In this document: piece by piece, positions 1 through 5,950 of the stretch
Layout: the number at the start of each line of letters is the position of its first letter
Numbering within the stretch: position 1 is the stretch's first letter
From: an uncultured Prevotellaceae bacterium
Lineage (GTDB): Bacteria > Bacteroidota > Bacteroidia > Bacteroidales > Bacteroidaceae
DNA length: 5,950 nt
NCBI GenBank assembly: GCA_946403615.1
Contig: CAMJAO010000143.1
Span: 1 to 5,950, forward strand
Direction: 5' to 3'
Position numbers and translations under genes: made by a program
Notes under the pieces: generated by a model
Seen by the model: only the letters and a program-made list of their open reading frames with translations
Databases searched by the model: none
What the model was told of the DNA's origin: nothing

Positions 1-76
1 TTGAATGCGAGATTTGGTCAGATTTGTACGATTTCTCGTCCGAAGGACGACTAAAATAACATTTTGACACGCCCTC
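1..76. mobile_element. possible insertion-sequence end (edge-truncated)
   Basis: No gene can be assigned to this stretch. Read on the minus strand from 76 downward, it begins GAGGGCGTGTCAAAATG. That resembles, from memory, the terminal inverted repeats of some Bacteroidales insertion sequences (GAGGGTGTGTCAAAA-like ends). The abrupt position just after the DUF5687 stop codon, a hairpin 12 bp inside the end, and the palindromic CATG at 76-79 as a possible target site all fit an IS end. The element would extend left of the window. Two plus-strand frames are open from the left edge, to stops at 52-54 and 65-67, but they are too short to identify as a transposase C-terminus. The other end and the target duplication cannot be seen, so this is an inference. 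An ordinary 3' flanking region is the alternative. Confidence 0.3.
36..50. repeat. perfect 6-bp inverted repeat (hairpin)
   Basis: TCGTCC-GAA-GGACGA is a perfect 6-bp stem with a 3-nt loop, GAA on the plus strand and UUC on the minus strand. It lies 46 bp past the DUF5687 stop, so it could help end the leftward transcript. No T-run follows it on either strand, so it is not a canonical intrinsic terminator. It may instead be an internal structure of the putative insertion-sequence end. Confidence 0.5.
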
Positions 77-96
77 ATGGGATGGATTGGCTGACT

Positions 97-1617
97 TCAC
101 CTCGAAGCCCTGAATCCTTCCAGATTCTCGTATCTCCGTTTTTGCATACGGTTATAGATATTGCGTATCCATAGAGGATGGCCGAGGATGAACAGTATGC
201 CGATGCACAGAATGATAGAGTATGCCACCGTACTGCCAAACAATGCCTCCAACACTTTGATGAGGATAATAGGAACGATGAAGACGATCATTTCTACTAC
301 AATCTGCAGATAATTATTCTCCATGCCGCCCTTTCCAATCAATTTCGTGTTTAGAGGGATAGACTGCTTGTTGTAAACGGCCATCTGAAAAAACAGGCAA
401 TGAACAACACCGGCCGTAAACATCATCACGCCGAGCAACATCAATAGGGTGCACTTGCCTGTTATCAGGGTGGGTGTCATCAAGATGAACGGTATCAGCA
501 ACAATGCGTTGTAAAAATAAAACTTCGCGGTCAGCAGCGAGATGATGTTTTCTTTGCGTGTCATCAGGCACTCTATGTAATTGCCTTCGTAGCACATTAC
601 CTTCACCAGTATCATCGCGCCAAAGATGGCAAAGTTGTAAATACACCAGAATATTGTCATGTACTCGCCTGAATAAACATCGGTGTATGACACTATCAGG
701 CTGATAATCAGTATAAATATGCAGGCAAAGATAAATATCTTGCGCAGATTCTTGTTGCGCATGATACTTTTCGCTTCCAGTTTCAGATATTCACCTGTTT
801 CGCCGAAGCGGTTGAAGAACGCCAATTTCGAGGCGTGGCGGATTTTGGTCTGTTCCACTTTGCCCAGTTCTGCCCATATCTGATGGTATTGCACACGGCG
901 GTTGATAAAGATGAGAAGGGCAAGCAGCGCAAACAGACAGAGATATGCCAGAATATTCCAGCCTGGCAACCATTCGCCTAAATGAGCGTAGGTGTCGCAT
1001 AAACGCTCAAAACCGGCTCCCTTGCCGATATACCAAGGCGAGTACATCACAGCATAAACCACCGCGGGAAGTGCCCACCAGGCGATGTGGGTGTTTATCA
1101 GTGTGCGAGCCAAAGAGTACCACTGGCTGTTAATCACTATCAGCAGATAAAAACCAAACAGGAACCCTAACGAAGCCACTACGCCCTCGCTGAAAATCAC
1201 GGCCATTATCACATAGGGAATGAACATGGCAAACCATGTCAGATTGCCAAGGCTCAATACCGAATTGGCGATGAAACAGTCGATGCATGCAAATTTAGAA
1301 ATGGGCAACAACGAGTAGGGCTTGACCAGTTGGGTAGGGGTCTGCTGAACGATGAAACGCACAAAGAAATCGGCTGTCAGAATCAGTGGAGAAATACCAT
1401 ACATCAGTGTACTGGCTTCAAGCCATTTGCTCTCGTTCGCTGCTAGTGCCAATATCACGCCAAACATCATCAGATATAAAATGACGAAGGCTGCAGCGAT
1501 ATATAAAATATACTTGGCGGCTTTGTTCTGCTCGAAAGCCACATTGCGGCGGTCCGCCAAAGTCAAGTGTCGGCGGAGTTCGCGATACAGGGAATAACGG
1601 GAAATGTGTGAGGCCAT
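97..1617 (-). CDS. DUF5687 family multi-pass membrane protein (ABC-permease-like)
   Basis: The protein has 506 residues and about eleven or twelve hydrophobic segments, arranged in two halves. Segments lie near residues 34-58, 72-90, 112-140, 147-163, 178-193, 220-238, 294-311, 322-341, 362-383, 388-411, 437-456 and 462-480. A charged cytoplasmic stretch (about 240-292) separates the halves and contains YLKLEAKSIMRNKNLRK. This motif, and the later YEGNYIECLMTRKENI segment (343-358), resemble what I know of DUF5687 proteins. That family looks like the membrane part of an ABC exporter and is often found beside an ABC ATPase gene. Its substrate is unknown. The ATG lies 3 bp after the lolA-like stop codon, which suggests translational coupling. 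The length looks complete, and the C-terminus is basic. No ATPase gene follows in the window. The family call is confident; the transport role is inference. Confidence 0.8.
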   Translation of the reverse strand: MASHISRYSLYRELRRHLTLADRRNVAFEQNKAAKYILYIAAAFVILYLMMFGVILALAANESKWLEASTLMYGISPLILTADFFVRFIVQQTPTQLVKPYSLLPISKFACIDCFIANSVLSLGNLTWFAMFIPYVIMAVIFSEGVVASLGFLFGFYLLIVINSQWYSLARTLINTHIAWWALPAVVYAVMYSPWYIGKGAGFERLCDTYAHLGEWLPGWNILAYLCLFALLALLIFINRRVQYHQIWAELGKVEQTKIRHASKLAFFNRFGETGEYLKLEAKSIMRNKNLRKIFIFACIFILIISLIVSYTDVYSGEYMTIFWCIYNFAIFGAMILVKVMCYEGNYIECLMTRKENIISLLTAKFYFYNALLLIPFILMTPTLITGKCTLLMLLGVMMFTAGVVHCLFFQMAVYNKQSIPLNTKLIGKGGMENNYLQIVVEMIVFIVPIILIKVLEALFGSTVAYSIILCIGILFILGHPLWIRNIYNRMQKRRYENLEGFRASR

Positions 1618-1620
1618 GGT

Positions 1621-2229
1621 TTAACGCAAATCTATGATTTCGGCATCGGGGTAGTCTTTCGCAGGGAAAACGAAGGTGTCATCACTCTGATTGCCGGCGT
1701 GGAAATTGCTGATGGTGATGGTGCTCCATTTCTTACCCTCACGGATGCGAACCTTGGTGGGCAGATACTGATTGCTTACATTGATATACATTTCTTGGAT
1801 GCTGCGGCCCATGTTCAGTGCTTTCAGATGTACTTCCCAACCGCCCGACACGTCTTTCACGCCCAAACGATAACCGCTTTTATACATCGTAATAAACTTG
1901 TAGGGATTCAATTGTGACTGTTGGCGCTCGTCAGGGTTGCTCACATTCACCTCATCAGTCTTTTTCATATAGGTCCACTGGGTCGTTCCGTTATACCAAG
2001 TCGAGGCTTCGGGAGTCGTCGCACGGAATTTATTGCCTTTGATGGCTATGGTGCCCGATGTGCTTCCTATGCCGTCGCTTTGCATGGTGAAATTGGCACT
2101 CGCTCCGCCTTGCGCGTTCAGTGCTGCTGCGGTCTTGTCTAATATCTTCTTGGCTTTTGCTGGTTGCTGTCCGAAGCAGACCATGGCCAACATGACTGTC
2201 AACACAGTCATCATTATCCTTTTCTTCAT
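1621..2229 (-). CDS. LolA-like outer-membrane lipoprotein carrier (periplasmic)
   Basis: The protein has 202 residues. It begins with a clear Sec signal peptide: basic MKKR, a hydrophobic core at about 5-18, and likely cleavage near CFG|QQ at 20-21. There is a cysteine at 18, but the residue before it is Val, so it is not a lipobox and the mature protein should be soluble in the periplasm. The mature part reads as a LolA/LolB-type half-barrel: an N-terminal helix (KKILDKTAAALNAQGG), then beta-rich segments with GTIAIKGNKFR, a Trp-rich turn TWYNGTTQWTYMKKTDEV, and a KWSTITISNFHAG strand near the C-terminus. LolA takes lipoproteins released from the inner membrane by LolCDE and carries them to the outer membrane. 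Bacteroidetes lack a recognisable LolB. The gene lies 98 bp after ftsK and is probably cotranscribed with it. The exact client proteins are unknown. Confidence 0.85.
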   Translation of the reverse strand: MKKRIMMTVLTVMLAMVCFGQQPAKAKKILDKTAAALNAQGGASANFTMQSDGIGSTSGTIAIKGNKFRATTPEASTWYNGTTQWTYMKKTDEVNVSNPDERQQSQLNPYKFITMYKSGYRLGVKDVSGGWEVHLKALNMGRSIQEMYINVSNQYLPTKVRIREGKKWSTITISNFHAGNQSDDTFVFPAKDYPDAEIIDLR

Positions 2230-2248
2230 ACCTTAAATGTTTTTAATC

Positions 2249-2276
2249 GTTTAGTTTATATGGTTTAGTGTTTAGT
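2249..2276. repeat. heptamer repeat GTTTAGT in a 7-bp register
   Basis: Three identical GTTTAGT units start at 2249, 2263 and 2270. All are in one 7-bp register, and the position between the first two (2256-2262) is occupied by a degenerate unit, TTATATG. On the coding (minus) strand the units read ACTAAAC and lie in the ftsK to lolA-like intergenic gap, 20-47 nt upstream of the lolA-like start codon. They therefore form part of the leader or intercistronic RNA. The function is unknown. Confidence 0.7.
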
Positions 2277-2327
2277 GTCCTGTCACTATTTCTGATTAAT
2301 ATTATCTTCAGAGGATGATTTATACAG

Positions 2328-4787
2328 TTATCTCAACTCGCTGAGCAGTGTCATCAACGAGTTCTCGTCTTGAATCAGCACCTCGCGGGGCTTACTGCCT
2401 TGTGCCGCACCTACCACTCCGGCTTTCTCCAACTGGTCCATCAAACGACCGGCACGGTTGTATCCGATGGAGAATTTACGCTGAATCATACTCGTGCTGC
2501 CTTGCTGTGTCAACACAATATGTCGTGCAGCCTCGGCAAATATAGGATCCAGATTGCCGGTGTCCATACTGCCGCCTTCGCCACTGCCGCTCATGCCTCC
2601 GTCTTCGCTGACAGGTTCGGGCAGTTCCATGGGAGATGTCGGACCGGGCTGGTTTTCAATGTATTCGTTGATGCGTTCCACCTCAGGCGTATCGATGAAG
2701 GCGCATTGTACACGTACAGGCTCGGTGCCGTTGATAATCAGCATATCGCCGCGACCCACCAACTGATTGGCGCCCGGGCGGTCCAAAATTGTGCGAGAGT
2801 CGATCATCGCACTCACCTTAAACGCCATTCGGCCGGGGAAGTTGGCTTTGATGGTACCCGTGATGATGTTCGTTGTCGGGCGCTGTGTGGCAATCACCAT
2901 GTGGATACCCACGGCACGGGCTAACTGTGCTATACGTGCGATGGGGAGCTCTATCTCCTTGCCGGCAGTCATAATCAGGTCACCGAACTCATCAATGATG
3001 ACCACGATATAGGGCATATATTCGTGACCTTCTGTCAGATTTAACTGATGGTTGATGTACTTGTTGTTATACTCCTTGATATTGCGTGTGCCAGCTTGTT
3101 TCAACAAGTCATAACGGTGATCCATCAGGGTGCAGAGGCTCTTCAGTGTGCGCACCACTTTCGTCACATCGGTGATAATGGGTTCGTCATCATCGTCTAC
3201 GGTCGCCATGAAATGGTCGGCAATACGGCTGTAAACACTGAATTCCACTTTCTTCGGGTCTATCAGCACAAACTTCAACTCATTCGGGTGTTTCTTATAT
3301 AATAAGGAAGTGATGATAGCATTCAGACCCACAGATTTACCTTGTCCGGTCGCACCGGCTACCAATAGATGGGGTATCTTTGCCAAATCCACCATATACA
3401 CCTCATTGGTGATGGTCTTACCCAATGCGATAGGCAAATCCATCTTCGTTTCCTGGAATTTCTTGGAGTTCAAGATGCTTTCCATAGAAACGATATTCGG
3501 TGTCTTATTAGGCACCTCGATACCGATAGTTCCTTTACCGGGAATGGGGGCGATGATACGGATGCCCAAGGCGGCAAGGCTCAGCGCAATGTCGTCTTCC
3601 AGGTTGCGGATCTTGGCAATACGGATGCCTTCGGCGGGTGTTATCTCATATAGTGTGATAGTCGGACCCACTGTGGCACGTATCTCGCGGATTTGAACGC
3701 CGAAATTGTTCAACACTTCCACGATGCGACGTTTGTTCGCCATCTGCTCTTCCTCGTTGATATAAGGCTTACCGTCACTCTCATATCGTTTCAGCAGACT
3801 CAATGTCGGGTACTGATAACGGGTAAAAGGTTCTTTCGGGTTAATGGGCGTACTCAGTGCATCCGAACCGTTCAAGGTCTTGCCGTGTGCCTTCTCCTCG
3901 TCTTCGCCTACCTCAATTACCATGTTGGGGTCTTTTCCCTCGTTGGATTTTTCATTGCGCCTTCTGATCACACGGCCATTCGAAGAACCATCTGTAGAGG
4001 CGGGTTCATCTACCGTCATGCCATTGTCGGTGAATGTTACAGTCTGTGCGGCAGGGTCATCGAAAACGTCAGGGTCGGGCTCTACACCGTCAACTCCGGC
4101 ATATTCCGATTTAGGTTGGTTGTTCGTTATGATGAATGGTATTTTCTTAAACACGTTACTGGGATTCAAAATGTTTTGAATCTTATACATTGTTTCGCTG
4201 CTCAGGTAAGTCAGGAAAATGATGGCAACGATAATAAGCAAAGCGATGAGACCGGGGGCGCCAATGATATTTTCAAACCAGTTCACAGCATTGATGCCAT
4301 GGTCGCCGCCGGGATTGAAGATGCGGTCACCGAAGATAGGCGTTAAGAATTTGGCAAAGGCCAATGAACACCAAAGCAACAGCACGGACATGCCGAAAAA
4401 CCATTTCCATAGATTGAGTTTCTTATAGGCTCCTGTCATCTTCAGCGCACAAAGGCCTAAGAATGACGGGATGAGGAAAGCGGCAACGCCAAAGCAACGG
4501 GCAATGAAGAAATGGCTTAAATAGGCGCCGATCGAACCGCAAATATTTTGAAACTCGTGATTGGGATTTTCCAACTCTCCGGGCTTCGGGGCCAAAACCA
4601 GACTCTGGTCGGCCTCGCCGCTGCTGAAATAAGAAATGAAGGCCACAATCAGATAGACTGATATCAGAAGGAGAGTGAAACCAATCAAAAATTTGAACTT
4701 CTCGTTTTGAAATATATTATTGATTCCCAATGCTTCGGCAAACGATGCAGATTTCTTGGGAGTATTCTTTTTCTTACTCTTAGCCAT
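2328..4787 (-). CDS. ftsK: DNA translocase FtsK
   Basis: The protein has 819 residues from the chosen ATG (MAKSKKKN...). It is a septum-anchored, ATP-driven pump that moves double-stranded DNA and activates XerCD recombination at dif. The N-terminal membrane domain has about four segments (33-55, 84-114, 126-147, 177-196). An acidic, low-complexity linker of roughly 220-315 follows, much shorter than in E. coli FtsK. The alpha domain spans about 320-465. The beta RecA-like motor carries the Walker A motif GATGQGKS at 478-485 and the Walker B motif VVIIDEF at 595-601. A winged-helix gamma domain at about 745-819 (MIQRKFSIGYNRAGRLMDQLEKAG) would read KOPS-type polar sequences. A longer reading from a TTG at 4844 adds 19 residues, but that TTG lies inside the -7 promoter box, so the ATG at 4787 is preferred. 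It heads the leftward operon. Confidence 0.97.
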   Translation of the reverse strand: MAKSKKKNTPKKSASFAEALGINNIFQNEKFKFLIGFTLLLISVYLIVAFISYFSSGEADQSLVLAPKPGELENPNHEFQNICGSIGAYLSHFFIARCFGVAAFLIPSFLGLCALKMTGAYKKLNLWKWFFGMSVLLLWCSLAFAKFLTPIFGDRIFNPGGDHGINAVNWFENIIGAPGLIALLIIVAIIFLTYLSSETMYKIQNILNPSNVFKKIPFIITNNQPKSEYAGVDGVEPDPDVFDDPAAQTVTFTDNGMTVDEPASTDGSSNGRVIRRRNEKSNEGKDPNMVIEVGEDEEKAHGKTLNGSDALSTPINPKEPFTRYQYPTLSLLKRYESDGKPYINEEEQMANKRRIVEVLNNFGVQIREIRATVGPTITLYEITPAEGIRIAKIRNLEDDIALSLAALGIRIIAPIPGKGTIGIEVPNKTPNIVSMESILNSKKFQETKMDLPIALGKTITNEVYMVDLAKIPHLLVAGATGQGKSVGLNAIITSLLYKKHPNELKFVLIDPKKVEFSVYSRIADHFMATVDDDDEPIITDVTKVVRTLKSLCTLMDHRYDLLKQAGTRNIKEYNNKYINHQLNLTEGHEYMPYIVVIIDEFGDLIMTAGKEIELPIARIAQLARAVGIHMVIATQRPTTNIITGTIKANFPGRMAFKVSAMIDSRTILDRPGANQLVGRGDMLIINGTEPVRVQCAFIDTPEVERINEYIENQPGPTSPMELPEPVSEDGGMSGSGEGGSMDTGNLDPIFAEAARHIVLTQQGSTSMIQRKFSIGYNRAGRLMDQLEKAGVVGAAQGSKPREVLIQDENSLMTLLSELR

Positions 4788-4841
4788 GGATGCAGTATGT
4801 ATTTTGTCTGACTCTTTATTGTTATTCGTAATTTTAGTATG

Positions 4842-4849
4842 CAAAAATA
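4842..4849 (-). promoter_or_regulatory. ftsK promoter, Bacteroides -7 box
   Basis: On the minus strand these bases read TATTTTTG, an exact match to the Bacteroides sigma-ABfr -7 consensus TAnnTTTG. Transcription would start a few bases downstream and give a leader of about 50 nt before the ftsK ATG. No clear TTTG -33 element is visible about 20 bp upstream (around 4870-4873), where the region is simply AT-rich. Confidence 0.6.
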
Positions 4850-4892
4850 CAGGTTTTTTCTTAGAATAAGAGATAATTTCAGAACTTTTTTC

Positions 4893-4900
4893 TAATTTTG
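4893..4900 (+). promoter_or_regulatory. exonuclease gene promoter, Bacteroides -7 box
   Basis: The bases TAATTTTG match the Bacteroides -7 consensus TAnnTTTG exactly and lie 18 bp before the exonuclease ATG. The leader would therefore be only about 12-15 nt and carries no Shine-Dalgarno sequence, which is normal in this phylum. No good -33 TTTG is seen. The upstream region is shared with the divergent ftsK promoter. Confidence 0.6.
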
Positions 4901-4918
4901 CACATCGTAACGGAAATT

Positions 4919-5566
4919 ATGAAAAAAATCATCTATAATAAATACGACAAAACGGAAATTCTAAAACTGCCTGTTGTGGAATTCCAAGGGAAAATCGTGG
5001 TCGTTTATTCGGAAAAAGAGACACGCAAGGCCGTAGATTTCTTATTGTCGCAACCCATCCTCGGATTTGATACAGAGACAAGACCTTCTTTCAAAAAAGG
5101 CTCGGTGCATAAGGTGGCGCTCATGCAAGTGTCTACGCCTGAAATTTGTTTTTTGTTCCGTCTCAATCAATCGGGCATGACTCCTGATATTATACGCTTG
5201 CTGGAAGACACCACAGTACCTAAAATAGGGCTTTCTCTCAATGATGATATCCTTTCGCTCCATCGAAACGCCGAGTTTACGCCGGGGTTGTTCATCGACT
5301 TGCAAGACCACATGAGGGAAATCGGTATCGAGGATCTCAGCCTCCAAAAACTATATGCCAACATCTTCGGACAGCGTATCAGTAAAAACCAACGACTCAC
5401 CAATTGGGAGGCTCAAATTCTCTCTGATAGGCAAAAGATATATGCTGCCACCGATGCGTGGGCCTGCATCAATCTTTATCGAGAATATTTACGTCTTGTG
5501 CAAACCGGTGATTACGAACTGGTGGTTATTCCCGAACCCGCCCTCGAGGACATGAACAACATATAA
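4919..5566 (+). CDS. stand-alone 3'-5' exonuclease, DEDDy (RNase D/WRN-like) family
   Basis: The protein has 215 residues from the ATG (MKKIIYNKYDK). It contains only the ribonuclease-H-like exonuclease fold. Exo I is FDTET (50-54; D51 and E53 are the metal ligands). Exo II is GLSLNDDILSLHR, with D110 the probable ligand. Exo III is YAATD (Y175 and D179), the Y-x3-D signature of the DEDDy class. This matches the WRN-exonuclease/RNase D core, but there is no helicase and no HRDC domain, so whether the substrate is RNA or DNA is open. A TTG seven codons upstream, at 4898, lies within the -7 box and is rejected as a start. The gene is followed after 59 bp by a co-oriented rRNA methyltransferase gene, which makes an RNA-related role plausible but unproven. 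Confidence 0.9.
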   Translation: MKKIIYNKYDKTEILKLPVVEFQGKIVVVYSEKETRKAVDFLLSQPILGFDTETRPSFKKGSVHKVALMQVSTPEICFLFRLNQSGMTPDIIRLLEDTTVPKIGLSLNDDILSLHRNAEFTPGLFIDLQDHMREIGIEDLSLQKLYANIFGQRISKNQRLTNWEAQILSDRQKIYAATDAWACINLYREYLRLVQTGDYELVVIPEPALEDMNNI

Positions 5567-5620
5567 TCCCATCACACCCATTATAATACCCATAATTCCC
5601 ATCACACCCAATCCTCCCAT
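5567..5620 (+). repeat. CCCAT-periodic, G-free intergenic repeat
   Basis: This spacer contains CCCAT at 5568, 5577, 5589, 5598 and 5616, and CCCAA at 5607, with spacings of 9, 12, 9, 9 and 9 bp. A 14-bp unit, TCCCATCACACCCA, occurs twice, 30 bp apart (5567-5580 and 5597-5610). On the sense strand there is no G at all from 5555 to 5627 (73 nt), so the RNA would be C-rich and nearly unstructured. It lies between the exonuclease stop and the methyltransferase start. A simple-sequence expansion, a Rho-loading site or an unstructured ribosome entry leader are all possible. Confidence 0.75.
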
Positions 5621-5625
5621 AAACA

Positions 5626-5950
5626 ATGAAAGCAGTATATCTAAAAAGAGGCAAAGAGGATAGCCTGTTGCGGTTCCACCCCTGGATTTTCTCCGGGGCT
5701 ATTCACCACGTTGACCCTGACATGCAAGAGGGGGATGTAGTTAAAGTCTTTACCGCAAACGGTGATTTTATCGCAGTAGGTCATTATCAGATCGGCTCCA
5801 TTACCGTCCGTGTGCTCTCCTTCCGGGATATTCCCATTGACGATGATTTTTGGAGAAGTCGGTTGGCTGCCGCCCTGCAAATGCGGCTGTCTATTGGCAT
5901 TGCTGACCAGGCAGATAATGACACCTATCGCCTCGTGCATGGCGAAGGAG
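5626..5950 (+). CDS. class I SAM-dependent rRNA methyltransferase, RlmI-like (5' part only)
   Basis: The reading frame starts at ATG 5626 (MKAVYLKRGKEDSLLRFHPWIFSGAI) and stays open to the window edge, giving 108 residues. The visible part is the N-terminal PUA-type RNA-binding domain of the RlmI/RlmK-N family. Its signs are HPWIFSGAI at 18-26, then EGDVVKVFTANGDFIAVGHY, and RLVHGEG at 102-108, which opens the linker to the Rossmann methyltransferase domain beyond the edge. E. coli RlmI makes m5C1962 in 23S rRNA. The catalytic cysteine and SAM-binding motifs are not in view, so activity cannot be judged here. No promoter or Shine-Dalgarno sequence is seen in the 59-bp gap, so it is probably transcribed with the exonuclease gene. 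The truncation is due only to the window boundary. Confidence 0.88.
   Translation, partial: MKAVYLKRGKEDSLLRFHPWIFSGAIHHVDPDMQEGDVVKVFTANGDFIAVGHYQIGSITVRVLSFRDIPIDDDFWRSRLAAALQMRLSIGIADQADNDTYRLVHGEG

Noticed and set aside
2164..2190. lipobox in the LolA-like signal peptide (Cys18)
   Set aside because: The residue before Cys is Val rather than Gly, Ala or Ser, and a normal signal peptidase I site (CFG|QQ) lies just after it.
2291..2312. dyad TCTGA...TCAGA as a terminator after ftsK
   Set aside because: It has only a 5-bp AT-rich stem with a 12-nt loop and no T-run, which is too weak to call a terminator. Read-through into the lolA-like gene is more likely.
3693..4346. 217-codon open frame on the plus strand opposite ftsK
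   Set aside because: It is antisense to a certain FtsK coding region, has no family resemblance and no promoter or start context. Other long plus-strand frames within ftsK (for example 2370-2924) are the same kind of shadow.
4788..4844. TTG-initiated 19-residue N-terminal extension of FtsK
   Set aside because: The TTG is the last part of the TATTTTTG -7 promoter box, so it would not be transcribed, and the downstream ATG gives a family-typical MAK... start.
4898..4918. TTG-initiated 7-residue N-terminal extension of the exonuclease
   Set aside because: This TTG also lies within the TAATTTTG -7 box. The ATG at 4919 is the first start inside the expected transcript.
5567..5620. CRISPR-like array
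   Set aside because: The units are 5-14 bp with irregular 9-12 bp spacing, with no long conserved repeat, no unique spacers of normal size and no cas genes.
5641..5940. 99-codon minus-strand frame opposite the RlmI-like gene
   Set aside because: It overlaps a well-supported PUA-domain coding frame and shows no recognisable protein features.

Overview
The window is 5.95 kb of ordinary, gene-dense chromosome from a member of the Bacteroidales, most likely Bacteroidaceae or Prevotellaceae. Three things point there. The protein set includes a DUF5687 membrane protein, a LolA-like chaperone and an FtsK with the GATGQGKS P-loop. Two promoters match the Bacteroides -7 consensus TAnnTTTG. There are no convincing Shine-Dalgarno sequences.

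Layout. Two transcription units diverge from a short AT-rich region near 4788-4918. Leftward (minus strand) run ftsK (4787-2328), a lolA-like periplasmic chaperone gene (2229-1621) and a DUF5687 multi-pass membrane protein gene (1617-97). The last two are separated by only 3 bp. Rightward (plus strand) run a stand-alone DEDDy 3'-5' exonuclease gene (4919-5566) and an RlmI-type rRNA methyltransferase gene, which starts at 5626 and is cut by the window edge. The first 96 bases carry no identifiable gene. They hold a perfect 6-bp hairpin, phased GATTT repeats and a sequence resembling the outer end of an insertion sequence.

How the genes relate. FtsK is the septal DNA translocase that clears and resolves chromosome termini. 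The LolA-like protein would ferry lipoproteins across the periplasm. DUF5687 proteins look like ABC-exporter permeases, but no ATPase gene is visible here. The rightward pair both act on nucleic acid (exonuclease; 23S rRNA cytosine methylation).

I found no clearly new biological system. The points most worth a second look are in the non-coding DNA. One is a 73-nt G-free, CCCAT-periodic spacer upstream of the methyltransferase gene, which resembles a Rho-loading or unstructured leader sequence. Another is a 7-bp-register GTTTAGT repeat between ftsK and lolA. The third is the shared ftsK/exonuclease divergent promoter region, and the last is the IS-like edge at the left end.
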